Origin: Azorinus chamasolen
Lineage: Eukaryota > Mollusca > Bivalvia > Cardiida > Solecurtidae
Length of the DNA: 64,000 bases
NCBI GenBank assembly: GCA_963576725.1
Contig: OY755239.1
Coordinates: forward strand, 62,786,953-62,850,952
Direction: 5' to 3'
The notes under the pieces are model-generated. The model had not been told where the DNA came from, ran no database searches, and was given only the letters and a program-made list of their open reading frames with translations. This document shows, one piece after another, positions 1-11,309 of the stretch. Position numbers and translations under genes: made by a program. Numbering within the stretch: position 1 is the first letter of the stretch; every line of letters starts with the position of its first letter.

Positions 1-89
1 GCCGCCTTGTAAAGGCGGCGTCTGATCTGGGACTGCACTATTTGTCGTGGTGCATAAATGCGACACTGTATTGGCTGTGAAAGGGTTAA
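1..89 (+). mobile_element. HP-E hairpin MITE, right part (cut by window edge)
   Basis: Right half of a hairpin (GGCGGCGTCTGATCTGGGAC, then CACTATTTGTC) followed by a GTGAAAGGG end and TTAA at 86-89. It matches the right end of the complete copy at 47998-48233. The left half lies outside the window. Confidence 0.75.
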
Positions 90-159
90 ACAAGAGGGTA
101 CTGATGGTCCTATATCGCTCACCTGGGTCCAAAGGTCACATGAAAATAAATTAGGAGTT

Positions 160-590
160 TTCTTGTGATACCAGAATACTAGAAGAGACGAATTTATATA
201 CTTGGCATGTGGCTGCTTAACCCTTTCCCTGTTCTATATTTATTTCAAATTTCAATACCTACTGAATATTCATGGAGAAAATAGTTATAATGAAATATGG
301 AAGGTTAAACATTGTAGCCATTATAGAAAGGAAAGAAACAGGCGTTTCAAATTCCACTAGCAAACAGGGCAGACCCTGATCTGGAGTCGTCTGATCTGGG
401 TATACTCTGTTTGCAAATGCGTGAAAACACGTTAATATGAAGGAAATGGTTAATGCAAGGTGAAGATCGTGCAAAAAGCTCCTAGATGAGCTTTCTGCAA
501 GACTTTCACCCCACATCAAGCTGCCACCTGTCTCCAAGACCGATATTTATACTAACTTTAACATCCGTTTCAGTGAGGTTTTACTATATG
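160..590 (-). mobile_element. PG (pogo/Tigger-like) MITE split by an HP-A insertion
   Basis: Hairpin arms GGCTGCTTAA and TTAATGCAAGGTGA lie on either side of the HP-A copy at 217-453. The right end reads GAGGTTTTACTATA, close to the usual ...GGTTTTACTGTA terminus. The left terminus is decayed and its position is approximate. Removing the HP-A copy plus one TTAA restores a continuous PG hairpin. Confidence 0.6.
217..453 (-). mobile_element. HP-A hairpin MITE with deleted hairpin apex
   Basis: TTAA flanks at 217-220 and 450-453. The left end is CCCTTTCCCTGTTCTAT and the right end TATGAAGGAAATGG. The central hairpin (about 359-414) keeps its outer arms (GCAAACAGGGCAGACCCTGA / CTGATCTGGGTATACTCTG) but has lost the GCTCCTATAGGAGC apex. 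It sits at a TTAA inside the surrounding PG element. Confidence 0.85.
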
Positions 591-724
591 TTGGGTATCG
601 AACAGGTTTTGTAAAGGTCATAATGATTTCGTTCAACACATCTGTAAAGGTAAGTGTAGTACAGTAAAGTATCGCGTATGTGACTACATACTTTATTAAC
701 ATAGGAGTATATTAAAACATACAG

Positions 725-802
725 TTGCTTAATGCAGGACAAAAGTAATGCAGAAAGCTCCTATAGGAGCTTTCTGTGTTACTTTTGTCCTGTATTAAGC
801 TA
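725..802. repeat. Long hairpin of PG type
   Basis: Imperfect palindrome with arm GCTTAATGCAGGACAAAAGT and apex AGCTCCTATAGGAGCT. It is the same design as the other PG hairpins. A TACAGTAAA motif at 660-668 may be its left terminus; I could not place the right one. Confidence 0.75.
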
Positions 803-1020
803 CTATTTATTTTTGTGTGGTCATATTAGCCAGACTATTAGCGTATCCGAACAGCGAGTAATAGGGGAAGTCCCTACATTCGACACGTTTCAAAAGTGCC
901 TAAAATATACAAAACTCATTTGTTTATGAGTATATCACAAGAAAACCAATCAAATAAATACCGAAGAAGACACAACGTTCATGTGTTTGATATGTTATTC
1001 GGCCATGTATTAGTAGAGGG

Positions 1021-1142
1021 TTAATACACGTTTTTTCGGGCAATAACATCTGCAGTGTCTCGAAGGACTGTCGAAGGGCGAGGGCAACAACATTCTCGAG
1101 GGACACTGCAGATGTTATTGCCCGAAAACAAACGTGTATTAA
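1021..1142. repeat. Foldback element with ~40-bp inverted ends and TTAA borders
   Basis: Left arm 1021-1059 and right arm 1102-1142 are inverted copies differing by a 2-bp indel. The arms begin TTAATACACG and contain GGGCAATAACATCTGCAG. The 42-bp centre is not palindromic. The ends are not of the HP CCC type, so this is a separate family. Confidence 0.8.
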
Positions 1143-1974
1143 CGCTATTCTTGCATAAAACCCATTTTCTGCTTTCCTGCATCAATTGAATTATTCCAAA
1201 TACAAGCAAAACTATACACTTCTTTGACACACTTCGTGTATGCTGTTTCCGGGCCACTGTTTTCTTTCTGACGTCATTTCATGACCGTTTACACGGAATT
1301 TCATTCATGAATATGTGTATCACTAAAACAGATCATTGTGGGTGTCCCTGAAATACTCGCATCGTTCACCTACAATGTAGCTTATGCCAAAACGCTATAG
1401 CATTCGCGTCCATTGTTTACCTTAGGCCCCGAATAGGTATAATTAAAACCGGTCAACAACAGCGCGTGAGCACGAGAATCGCCTTGTTAATACATGGTCT
1501 AGCGGGACTACAACAGAACGTTTTGTGCAAGAATATTTATTCGGTTCGCGTTTTAGTTTCGTTAACTGTTCGACCAAGGTACATAATATTTTGTTGTAGG
1601 ACAAAACGTATAAGTGTCGATGAAAAAGGTTTATTTTGTATCACATGGGCATTTTTTCGATATAAGCTCAAATTGACAATCTTCATCATAATGATTGAAC
1701 ATAACAAATATTATGTTTTATGGCATTATTGAAAATATGCGTTAATTTTTGGGACTTCCTCTTTAAACACGTGTTTAAACACATCTGATAAACATTGAGA
1801 TAATACTAGTTGGATCATTACATGAAGATTTCCCGGAACAACTTATATCGTTAGACGCATTTGTGACTGTATATATCCCCCGCCAAACAAGTGTTGGCCG
1901 TAGTGTTTCAACTTCTTAGAAAACAAATCTCTGAAAAAGTATTACTATACAGAAATTTATAAGCCTATTGCGTC
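1143..1974. other. No recognised feature
   Basis: AT-rich sequence. Six-frame reading gives only short ORFs without recognisable motifs, and I saw no repeat shared with the rest of the window. Confidence 0.5.
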
Positions 1975-2224
1975 TTAACCCTTCGCTTGCTATTCACGTC
2001 AATATACCTGCCCGTAAATAGTGAAGACCCAGATGAGACAGCTCCTGCAGGAGCTGTCTCATCAGGGTCTGCACTATTTACAAGTTGATTGTGCAACAAG
2101 TGCTCTCCACAGAAGTGATTGCACAGCGAAATATTTGTACACAGTGAAGAAATATGTAAGTATACAACACAGTATGGGTAAAGAAGGAGAAATGTATTTT
2201 AAAATTCAGCAATCGAAGGGTTAA
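1975..2224 (+). mobile_element. HP-C hairpin MITE, full length
   Basis: TTAA at 1975-1978 and 2221-2224. Ends are CCCTTCGCTTGC and GCAATCGAAGGG. The hairpin at 2014-2080 has arms TAAATAGTGAAGACCC and GGGTCTGCACTATTTA around the apex CAGCTCCTGCAGGAGCTG. The two arms differ at A/C and at the A/T position discussed in the findings. Two further copies lie at 33899 and 61774. Confidence 0.9.
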
Positions 2225-2598
2225 AAACAAGAATATTGTCACCGACATATCCTATATATATAGAAATATTTAAAATCTGCAGTTTAATGTTTTTCTAGGG
2301 AAACGTTTTGTTTATTGTGCATTGCCTTTAAAATGTATTCTTGCCTGTGTACCATGTGTATTGTAATGCCGTTTTGTCTTTGCTATAAGCATATTATGTA
2401 TGTGTTATGCAATAAAAAAAACTGTATTGTATTTTATTTAACTGTGTATTTGACCAGACAAAGAGACTGTCAGACATACATCTGGTGTTACAAGATCAAT
2501 TTGAGATATACTTGCAGGGCCGCACGACCTTGTGAAAATCAACATTTACAAACAGTTTCGTAGAATAACTCCCAACCGGGTTTAGTCAAAATATTAAG

Positions 2599-2843
2599 TT
2601 AACCCTTTCCCTCATATAAACGTGTTTTCACGCATTTGCAAACAGAGTAGACCCAGATCAGAGGGCTCCTAGAGGAGCCATCTGATCAGGGTCCGCTCTG
2701 TTTGCTAATATAATTTGATAGATATGTTTCTTTAGGTTCTAAAACGGCTAACGACTATTCCACCTTCCATTATAACTATTTCGTTCATGAATATTCAGTA
2801 GGTACTGAAATTTGGAATAAACGTAGAACAGGGAAAGGGTTAA
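2599..2843 (+). mobile_element. HP-A hairpin MITE, full length (reference copy)
   Basis: TTAA at 2599-2602 and 2840-2843, ends CCCTTTCCCTCATA and GAACAGGGAAAGGG. The hairpin at 2638-2705 reads GCAAACAGAGTAGACCC ... apex CTCCTAGAGGAG ... CTCTGTTTGC. The right interior carries the family block ending ATGAATATTCAGTAGGTA. Confidence 0.92.
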
Positions 2844-3010
2844 ATGTTTCTCTGACACTCCATGGTCAACGTGGCTGATACTAGCAATGCCGCATGCCCC
2901 TGTGGTTATAACCTTTGCACAAAGTTTCATAGAAAAACTCTGTTTCTGAGATATTACTCAGGACAGACAACAATATTACGTTTTTTTGTTTAAAAAAGGT
3001 CACAACTCTT

Positions 3011-6000
3011 ATGTTTCACGGTCTGTGTTAGTGATACTTGCAGGCCATATAATTTCTCTATAGTACTGAACATTTACACAAAGTTTCATAGAAAACCTCC
3101 AAGCCGATTCTGAGATGTGAATCCAGAATGCGCACATGAACGCACGGACAGAAAAACAATTGCATGTATACCCCCGCCCCCGCCTTCGGCAAGGGATAAT
3201 AATAACGATTGCACCGCGAATAGTAATTGTTTGTTCGTATTGTTTTCATGAATGCATATGGAAACAAGAGCCTCGTGCGACGCCAACGCTCGTCTGATTT
3301 GGTGCTTGTCCAGCTAAATTGTTTTGTTTGAAAACGACAAAGGGCCAAACTCCAACAAGAGTACCGCATACGGTACATAATACGCCCACTTGCAAACTTT
3401 CTCTGATTCAACATGCCTTATAAGTGTTGACATTTTCTAATCTGTGCTTCAGATCTTGATTTCCATATTAAGGTGATACTATTTTTTAAAAAAATGAAGT
3501 GAATATCTTATTAAATAAAAAAGTTACAGCTAATCCTCATTTTTGCAGATTTTTGTAAAGTGCAACGGCCATAACTCTGTAAAGACAAACTGAATGAACC
3601 TCAAAATAAACTCAGCTTCAAATTTTGTTGCTTAAAACATTTGTGTTAAGTTTCATTTATATCATTTTAATAGTTTTCCCAGAAAACAACAGACAAACTA
3701 AAAGTTGACCGACAAACAAAGCAACGAACACACAAAGTTCAAGGACCATAACTTTAGAATAAAATGACATATCAAAACCCCGCAATATATGTGAAAATTC
3801 ACATTAAGGTTTAACCATATAAAAAAAATTGAAGTAAATATCATTTCAAATGAAAAAGTTATGGCCATCCTCATATTTGCATAGATTTGCATTATTTTTT
3901 TAAGTGCAAGGGCCATAACTCCGAAACAACAAATCAAATGATCCTCAGAATCAACTTAGCTTCAGGTCTTGATGCATTAAACATGTGTATGAAATTTCAT
4001 TAATATCTGTCAAACAGTTTTGCCAGAAAACAGTTGACAAACCATATGCATATATTTGCATTATTTTTTAAGTTAAGGGGCCATAACTCCGAAACGACAA
4101 ATCAACTCAGCATCAGATCTTGATGCATTAAACAATTTTGTGAAGTTTCATTAATATCTCTCAAACAGTTTTCCCAGAAAACAGCAGACAAACTATTTGC
4201 ATGTATTTGCATTATTTTTTAAGGACAAGGGCCATAACTCTGAAACGAAAAATCAAATGATCCTCAGAATCAATTCAATTTCAGATCTTGATGCATTAAA
4301 CATTTGTATGAAGTTTCATTAATATCTCTCAAAGACTATTCCCAGAAAACAGCGGACAAACTATTTGCATGTATTTGCATTATTTTTTAAATACAAGGGT
4401 CATAACTCCGAAACGACAAATTAAATGAACCTTAGAATTGACTCAGCTTCAGATCTTGATTCATTAAACATTTGTGTGAAGTTTCATTAATATATCTCAA
4501 ATAGTTTTCCCAGAAAACAGTGGACAAACTATTTGCATATTGTTTTAAGGACAAGGGCCATAACTCTGAAATGAAAAATCAAATGAACCTCAGAATCAAC
4601 TCAGCTTCAGATCTTGATGCATTAAACATTTGTGTGAAGTTTCATTAATATCTGTCAAATAGTTTTCCCAGAAAACAGCGGACAAACTATTTGCATGTAT
4701 TTGCATTATTTTCTAAGTAAAAGGGCCATAACTCCGAAACGACAAATTAAATGAACCTCAGAATCGACTCAGCTTCAGATCTTGATGCAATAAACATTTG
4801 TGTGAAGTTTCATTAATATCTCTCAAATAGTTTTTCCAGAAAACAGCGGACAAACTATTTGCAAATTTTTTAAGGACAAGGGCCATACCTCTGAAATGAA
4901 AAATCAAATGAACCTCAGAATCACCTTGGATGCCCAACTATGTTTCACGGTCTGTGTTAGTGATACTTGCAGGCCATATAATTTCTCTATAGTACTGAAC
5001 ATTTACACAAAGTTTCATAGAAAACCTCCAAGCCGATTCTGAGATGTGAATCCAGAATGCGCACATGAACGCACGGACAGAAAAACAATTGCATGTATAC
5101 CCCCGCCCCCGCCTTCGGCAAGGGATAATAATAACGATTGCACCGCGAGTAGTAATTGTTTGTTCGTATTGTTTTCATGAATGCATACGGAAACAAGAGC
5201 CTCGTGCGACGCCAACGCTCGTCTGATTTGGTGCTTGTCCAGCTAATTTTTTTTTTTGAAAACGACAAAGGGCCAAACTCCAACAAGAGTACCGCATACG
5301 GTACATAATACGCCCACTTGCAAACTTTCTCTGATTCAACATGCCTTATAAGTGTTGACATTTTCTAATCTGTGCTTCAGATCTTGATTTCCATATTAAG
5401 GTGATACTATTTTTTAAAAAAATGAAGTGAATATCTTATTAAATAAAAAAGTTACAGCTAATCCTCATTTTTGCAGATTTTTGTAAAGTGCAACGGCCAT
5501 AACTCTGTAAAGACAAACTGAATGAACCTCAAAATAAACTCAGCTTCAAATTTTGTTGCTTAAAACATTTGTGTTAAGTTTCATTTATATCATTTTAATA
5601 GTTTTCCCAGAAAACAACAGACAAACTAAAAGTTGACCGACAAACAAAGCAACGAACACACAAAGTTCAAGGACCATAACTTTAGAATAAAATGACATAT
5701 CAAAACCCTGCAATATATGTGAAAATTCACATTAAGGTTTAACCATATAAAAAAAATTGAAGTAAATATCATTTCAAATGAAAAAGTTATGGCCATCCTC
5801 ATATTTGCATAGATTTGCATTATTTTTTTAAGTGCAAGGGCCATAACTCCGAAACAACAAATCAAATGATCCTCAGAATCAACTTAGCTTCAGGTCTTGA
5901 TGCATTAAACATGTGTATGAAATTTCATTAATATCTGTCAAACAGTTTTGCCAGAAAACAGTTGACAAACCATATGCATATATTTGCATTATTTTTTAAG

Positions 6001-6868
6001 TTAAGGGGCCATAACTCCGAGACGACAAATCAACTCAGCATCAGATCTTGATGCATTAAACAATTTTGTGAAGTTTCATTAATATCTCTCAAACAGTTTT
6101 CCCAGAAAACAGCAGACAAACTATTTGCATGTATTTGCATTATTTTTTAAGGACAAGGGCCATAACTCTGAAACGAAAAATCAAATGATCCTCAGAATCA
6201 ATTCAATTTCAGATCTTGATGCATTAAACATTTGTGTGAAGTTTCATTAATATCTCTCAAAGACTATTCCCAGAAAACAGCGGACAATCTATTTGCATGT
6301 ATTTGCATTATTTTTTACATACAAGGGTCATAACTCCGAAACGACAAATTAAATGAACCTTAGAATTGACTCAGCTTCAGATCTTGATTCATTAAACATT
6401 TGTGTGAAGTTTCATTAATATATCTCAAATAGTTTTCCCAGAAAACAGTGGACAAACTATTTGCATATTTTTTAAGGACAAGGGCCATAACTCTGAAGTG
6501 AAAAATCAAATGAACCTCAGAACAACTCAGCTTCAGATCTTGATGCATTAAACATTTGTGTGAAGTTTCATTAATATCTCTCAAATAGTTTTCCCAGAAA
6601 ACAGCGGACAAACTATTTGCATTATTTTCTAAGTAAAAGGGCCATAACTCCGAAACGACAAATTAAATGAACCTCAGAATCGACTCAGCTTCAGATCTTG
6701 ATGCAATAAACATTTGTGTGAATTTTCATTAATATCTCTCAAATAGTTTTTCCAGAAAACAGCGGACAAACTATTTGCAAATTTTTTAAGGACAAGGGTC
6801 ATAACTCTGAAATGAAAAATCAAATGAACCTCAGAATCAAGTCAGCTTCAGATATTGATGCATTAAAC
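3011..6868. repeat. Tandem duplication, two copies of ~1.93 kb
   Basis: Copy 1 begins ATGTTTCACGGTCTGTG at 3011 and copy 2 begins the same way at 4940, an offset of 1929 bp. The copies are nearly identical (for example TAGTAATTGTTTGTTCG at 3220 and 5149), with scattered substitutions and short indels. The ORFs mirrored between the copies have no family motifs and I do not treat them as genes. Confidence 0.9.
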
Positions 6869-7260
6869 ATTTGTATGAAGTCTCATTAATATCTGTCAAA
6901 TAGTTTTCCCAGAAAACAGCGGACAAAATATTTGCATGTATTTGCATTCTTTTTTAAGTAAAAGGGCCATAACTCCAAAACGACAAATCAAATGAACCTC
7001 AGAATCGACTCAGCTTCAGATCTTGATGCATTAAACATTTGTGTGAAGTTTCATTAATATCTCTCAAATAGTTTTCCAAAAAAAAATAACAGCGGACAAA
7101 CTATTTGCATATTTTTTAAGGACAAGGGCCATAACTCTGAAATGAAAAATCAAATGAACCTCAGAATCAACTCAGTTTCAGATCTTGATGCATTAAACAT
7201 TTGTGTGGAGTTTCATTAATATCTGTCAAATAGTTTTCCCAGAAAAAAGCGGACAACAAA
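3880..7260. repeat. ~157-172 bp satellite-like repeat
   Basis: Units contain GGGCCATAACTCCGAAACGA, CAGATCTTGATGCATTAAAC and GTTTCATTAATATCT. A measured step between AACTATTTGC blocks (4191 to 4359) is 168 bp. Units differ by presence or absence of a GTATTTGCATT block. The array ends in (CGAA)n, a tail type common next to dispersed repeats in bivalves (general knowledge). Confidence 0.85.
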
Positions 7261-7266
7261 ATGTTG

Positions 7267-7306
7267 ACGGACGAACGAACGAACGAACGAACGGACGAAC
7301 GGACAG
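7267..7306. repeat. (GGACGAAC/CGAA)n tail
   Basis: Short simple repeat built from ACGAACGAACGAACG and ACGGACGAACGGACAG, directly after the 168-bp array. Confidence 0.85.
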
Positions 7307-7453
7307 GGCCACGACAATATACGACCACCTTTATTAAGTGGGCGTATAAAAAGATTGAAATCAAGAGTTATGGTTCTTAATGAGATCTACTAACCTATGA
7401 AGTTTCATGTTGATGCCTCTTATACTTTTCGAGTAATTAAAGTTTTTTGCACG

Positions 7454-7477
7454 CCGACGACGACGACGACGACGACA
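7454..7477 (+). repeat. (GAC)n microsatellite
   Basis: Perfect CGACGACGACGACGACGAC run. Confidence 0.9.
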
Positions 7478-7804
7478 ACGACGCCTACGACCCAGTGATC
7501 ACAATTGCTTGACTTTTCTTCGAAACAGAAGAGCTAATAATCGGAATACCTCGCGAAACAAACGGAACACCAACGATTAGTTACGATGTATACGAAATTA
7601 AAACACACAAATGTTGTCTAAAACGAGAGCGTATACAATCAGTAACATCGGCTGGTTAACATCAAACTTACGCAATATTAACTGATTATTCGGAAGTTAT
7701 TTTCAAACCCTTCCTGTTTGTTAGATAAACTTCATTCTTATTACATTTTTACGAACTTTTTAAAACGCGTCAATTATAGGCACGTCGACTTTAAAATAAC
7801 TATG

Positions 7805-8017
7805 TACAGTAAAAACGCGATTATTCGAACACTCAAATACGTACCATTATCGGTCTTCAGGACGGGTGGCAGCTTAATGCAGGGTGAAACTCATGCAGAA
7901 AGCTCCAAGAGGAGCTTTCTGCATGACTTCCACTCTGCATTAAGCAGCCATCTGCCCATAAGGGTCTAAATTCTTCTTAACTAAAATAGAATTTCGAATA
8001 ATCGAGAGTTGACTGTA
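7805..8017 (+). mobile_element. PG (pogo/Tigger-like) MITE, full length
   Basis: TA at 7805-7806 and 8016-8017. Ends are CAGTAAAAACGCGATTATTC and GAATAATCGAGAGTTGACTG, an imperfect TIR sharing CGATTATTCGAA. The central hairpin (about 7866-7960) has apex AGCTCCAAGAGGAGCT and arms GCTTAATGCAGGGTGAAA. CAGT ends and TA duplication are typical of pogo-type elements. Confidence 0.88.
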
Positions 8018-8329
8018 TTTCCGATATTTGCTTACATGAAGTCATTTTAATACAAATACGTCCTCATTATTTAGCCCAAGCAAAACAGTTAAGCAATTAA
8101 TTGTGTCGACCACTAATCCATTCATTTGTTTTACGATCATGTAACGAAGCCTTAATTCTAATCAACAAAACGTCATCAAATGCTGAGGTAAAAAACGGTG
8201 CCATAGTATGTTATTGTTTCGAACTTTAACCCATTTATCAAAGTAGAACCGCTCATCATTGTTTAATGGTAGAGTTCATTCAATATAATTGTATTTTATT
8301 TGCCAGGCGAGGGGATACTAAATGACAAA

Positions 8330-8395
8330 ACTTTACAAACTCAGACCTTGGGGATCTGATCTGGGTCTACGCCGTTTGCAAATAACAGTACACCA
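8330..8395. repeat. Hairpin remnant of HP type
   Basis: Contains ACTCAGACCTTGGGGATCTG, GATCTGGGTCTAC and CGTTTGCAAATAACAG. These are two shortened stem arms without the apex. The family is uncertain. Confidence 0.5.
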
Positions 8396-8431
8396 GTTTC
8401 CCGCATTCAAAGAGTTACTATTATGTACTGT

Positions 8432-8505
8432 ACATAAATCAAATACAGAACAATACATTTCCATTAAAACCCGCGCACAATACTAGTTTGGAGGCAAAAC
8501 CAACA
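8432..8505. repeat. Dispersed repeat, also at 51118-51190
   Basis: Shares AGAACAATACATTTCCATTA, then AAACCC, and GGCAAAACCAACAT with 51118-51190. The identity of the repeat is unknown. Confidence 0.7.
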
Positions 8506-8537
8506 TCTCATTCGCTAATGAAGAAGTGGTATAATCT

Positions 8538-8790
8538 TTAACCCTGTCTCTCATATTTATAAACGCGTTGTCACGCTTTCGCAAACAGAGTAGACTCAGA
8601 TCAGACGGCTCCTATAGGAGCCGTCTGACCAGGGTCTACTCTGTTTGCTAATGGCATTTGAAAGATCTGTTTCTTTTCTGTCTAAAATGGCTACAATGTT
8701 CCACCTTCCATATTTTAATATAACTATTTTGTCCATGAATATTCAGTAGGTATTGAAATTTGGAATAAATATAGAACAATGAAAGTGGCA
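8538..8790 (+). mobile_element. HP-A hairpin MITE
   Basis: TTAA at 8538-8541 then CCCTGTCTCTCATA. The hairpin 8581-8649 has apex GGCTCCTATAGGAGCC. The right interior is intact up to GTATTGAAATTTGG; the right end is mutated (AATGAAAGTGG instead of GGGAAAGGG). Confidence 0.85.
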
Positions 8791-9125
8791 ATCTTTAACA
8801 CGCTATAGACAAGTCCGTGGTTACATTTGCAGTTTGTACCGAGTAACTCGGCATTTCATAAGCATCTGAATTACCCGGCATTCTGGTTCAAAGAAATAAA
8901 ACAGTCTGGTTCAAAATTATAAATAAGAAGCCATCTATGTCTCGACGGAAATAGACATGTTAAACGTTCGTTAAACATTATGACGTTATATAGTTAAATA
9001 TGAGCTTTTTCTTGGCATGACTAGAAATGAACTTTCATAATACATTTATCACCACATCATTGAAGTGGCGGTGTCTTTTGTAACCCAGACATGTCGACAA
9101 AAGTTTCCCTGGAGGAGTAATATAC
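8791..9125. other. Mostly featureless, with a small HP-D apex remnant
   Basis: ACCGAGTAACTCGGC at 8838-8852 matches the HP-D hairpin apex (GCCGAGTAACTCGGC). Otherwise I see no repeat or coding signal. Confidence 0.4.
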
Positions 9126-9393
9126 TTAACCCTTTCCATCTTCTATGTGTATTACAAATTTCAATACCTACTGAATATTCATGGACACAATAGTTACATT
9201 ATAATGAAATATGGAAGGTGGAATATTGTACATGTACTCGTAGCTATTTTAGAAAGTAAAGTAAACGTATCTTTCAAATTCCATAAGCAAACAGAGTATA
9301 CCCTGATCAGGCGGCTCCTATACGAGCCGTTTGATCTGGGTCTACTCTGTTTGCAAATGCGTAACAAATCGTTTATATGAGGGAAAATGTTAA
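9126..9393 (-). mobile_element. HP-A hairpin MITE, reverse orientation
   Basis: TTAA at 9126-9129 and 9390-9393. Hairpin 9287-9354 (GCAAACAGAGTATACCCTG ... TCTACTCTGTTTGC). The interior matches other HP-A copies, including the TACCTACTGAATATTCATGG block. Confidence 0.9.
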
Positions 9394-9606
9394 ACCCTTC
9401 AACTAGTGAACTGTCAAACGAACTATTCGAAAAATCAAACAGGTCCAAATTACCGTGAATATTCCGTGATTTTTTTTAAAAAGGAAAGTTTAACATGACA
9501 AACAGTGCAGAACGTGATGAGAGGGTTCCTCTAGGAGCCCTCTCATCTGGGTCTACATTGTTTGCAAAGGACATTAGAAACTCGTTTCCCGAACTGAATG
9601 GGTTAA
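9390..9606 (-). mobile_element. HP-G hairpin MITE sharing a TTAA with its HP-A neighbour
   Basis: TTAA at 9390-9393 followed by ACCCTTCAACTAG, ending GAACTGAATGGG with TTAA at 9603-9606. The hairpin 9498-9565 has apex GGTTCCTCTAGGAGCC and arms AAACAGTGCAGAACG / GTCTACATTGTTTG. Confidence 0.75.
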
Positions 9607-9609
9607 CCT

Positions 9610-9857
9610 TTAACCCTTTCCCTCATATAAACGCCTTTTCATGCATTTGCATACAGAAGAACCAGATCAGACGGCTCACATAGGAGCCGTCTGATCTGGG
9701 CCTGCTCTGTTTGCCAATGGAATTTGATAGATCTGTTTCTTTAGTTTTTATAATTGCTATAATGGTCCACCTTCCATATTTCATTATAACTATTTTGTCC
9801 ATGAATATTCAGTAGGTATTGAAATTTAAAATAAACATAACACATGGAAAGGGTTAA
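9610..9857 (+). mobile_element. HP-A hairpin MITE
   Basis: TTAA at 9610-9613 and 9854-9857, ends CCCTTTCCCTCATA and CATGGAAAGGG. Hairpin 9647-9714 with apex GCTCACATAGGAGC. Here both arms read CCAGATC, so this copy lacks the usual A/T stem mismatch. Confidence 0.9.
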
Positions 9858-9995
9858 CCCGGTGTATAAAACATTAATGTCTGCTTAATTTCTGATCTGC
9901 TGCATTTCCACAACCGATTCGAGCAAGCTTTTGAGACCGAATGCCAACAGCTTGGATCCTGATGAGATGCCGAGTTCCTCGGCGTTTTATTTTAA
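9854..9995 (-). mobile_element. HP-D-like remnant
   Basis: Lies between two TTAA sites. It contains GCTTGGATCCTGATGAGATG and GCCGAGTTCCTCGGCG, the left arm and apex of an HP-D hairpin; the right arm is lost. Confidence 0.55.
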
Positions 9996-10220
9996 CCCAT
10001 TCCCTCATATTGACGACTTTTGACGACTCTGTAAACGTCACTATGTTAAACCATTTTGATAAATAGAGCATTTGCTCCTATAGAGCAAATACTATATTTA
10101 TCACAATGGTTTCAAACTACAAAATTTTAAAAAAAATCCTTTTCTCTAGATAATGTTCCTTTTCGGTAGATTCATTCAAAGAGGTTGTATCTAAAAATAG
10201 CCTATGAGGTAATGGGTTAA
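9992..10220 (+). mobile_element. HP-F hairpin MITE, full length
   Basis: TTAA at 9992-9995 and 10217-10220, ends CCCATTCCCTCATA and TATGAGGTAATGGG. The hairpin is built from GATAAATAGAGCATTTGC, apex GCTCCTATAGAGC and ATATTTATCACAATGGTTTC. Its stem is more symmetric than in HP-A to HP-E. Confidence 0.88.
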
Positions 10221-10497
10221 TCCAAGCTGCTCGTAAATGCGAATTTGGTCTCGAATAGCGGGATAAGGGTAAAGAGTCTTAGGTGACAAAGGTTGACTAT
10301 GTTATATAAATAATTGCAGACAGGTATTAAAAGACTGACTTTTTCATATAGTACGGATTTAGACGAGACATAGATTGTTTATGAGACGGTATACAATGTA
10401 GAAACAGGTGAATCGCCTGTTACAACCCACAGTTTGCAAGTTCACGGGAATATGATGTGAAAGAATTTAAAAGCATGCCCCTGTTGATCATTTTGCA

Positions 10498-10740
10498 TTA
10501 ACCCTTTCACCGCCAATGTCGTATAAGTGCACCAAGACAAATAGTGCAGTCCCAGATCAGACGACACCTTTTCAAGGCAGCGTCTGATCAGGGACATCAC
10601 TTTTTGTCTCCATCTCTTTTTCTATATCTGTGCTTTATTCGTTTGAAATTTGTATTTAATTATCTCATTTCCTTATTGTACCAAATGATTTAACAAAAAA
10701 TGGATTGCAACCTACAATTAGAAATTTGGCGCCGAAATGG
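10498..10740 (-). mobile_element. HP-E hairpin MITE
   Basis: TTAA at 10498-10501, end CCCTTTCACCGCCAATG. The hairpin (about 10535-10610) has arms GACAAATAGTGCAGTCCC and ATCACTTTTTGTC. The right end GAAATTTGGCGCC corresponds to the left end of the 47998 copy, but its terminal TTAA is lost. Confidence 0.8.
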
Positions 10741-10833
10741 ATCACCCATGCGTGACGCCAAATGCATAACATACAGAAAGAAAGAGAGACGGAAGGACGG
10801 ACAGACCGGCAGCTGAGCAGTCTGACATATTTT

Positions 10834-11309
10834 CACTGGGGGAAAACGTATCCCGGATATTGCTACTAAATGAGCTTTATTTTGACACAACGGAGAGAAC
10901 AGGATGGCAACGAGGGTAAGTAAATGCGTATTTTCTCTTAATTAGTTCTTTTTCGGCAATTGATAGGTGGTGCTTTAGATTCACCATACTCATATTATAC
11001 ACGCTACATACATGATTTGAAATCAAACAATGCAAACGATGGGGAAAATCACAAAATGAACGCCGTGCTCGCAAAAGAATGCATAACCCTCTCCCAGATT
11101 TTTTTATGTTACTGAAAGATGGAATCAAAATATAAAATTCTGAATTGAGCGATCGCTTTGAATATCATTCAACTATGTATACTGCAAATTTCAGTCATAT
11201 TGGTTCAAGTTTGCCCAAAATATGGCCACAAACGAATACCGGTAGTCGGTTAGTCACTGTTAGGGTACTGGGGATTGCTAGCTCAAAGATAGTGTACTGG
11301 GTATTGCAT
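10834..11309 (+). repeat. Left arm of a large inverted repeat
   Basis: Begins CACTGGGGGAAAACGTATCC and ends TACTGGGTATTGCAT. The arm reappears in inverted orientation at 19391-19853 with high identity by eye. The two arms enclose about 8.1 kb that contains a LINE. An AACGAG|GGTAAGTAAATG block inside the arm looks like a splice donor. Confidence 0.9.

Larger units (their letters stand above)
3381..7346. mobile_element. TIR element with internal satellite, partly duplicated
   Basis: TACGCCCACTT occurs at 3381-3391, again at 5309-5319 in the duplicate, and inverted as AAGTGGGCGTA at 7336-7346. The outer flanks are both TAA (left CATAA, right TAAAAAG), so a TA or TAA target duplication fits. The interior is tandem repeats with no transposase. 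The superfamily is not determinable from so short a terminus. Confidence 0.6.

Noticed and set aside
2014..2080. Rho-independent terminator or riboswitch reading of the hairpins
   Set aside because: The hairpins are dispersed in many copies inside TTAA-bounded elements of an animal genome.
3058..5361. Duplicated 118- and 124-codon minus-strand frames
   Set aside because: Lie in duplicated repeat DNA, one frame is changed by indels, and no motif is visible.
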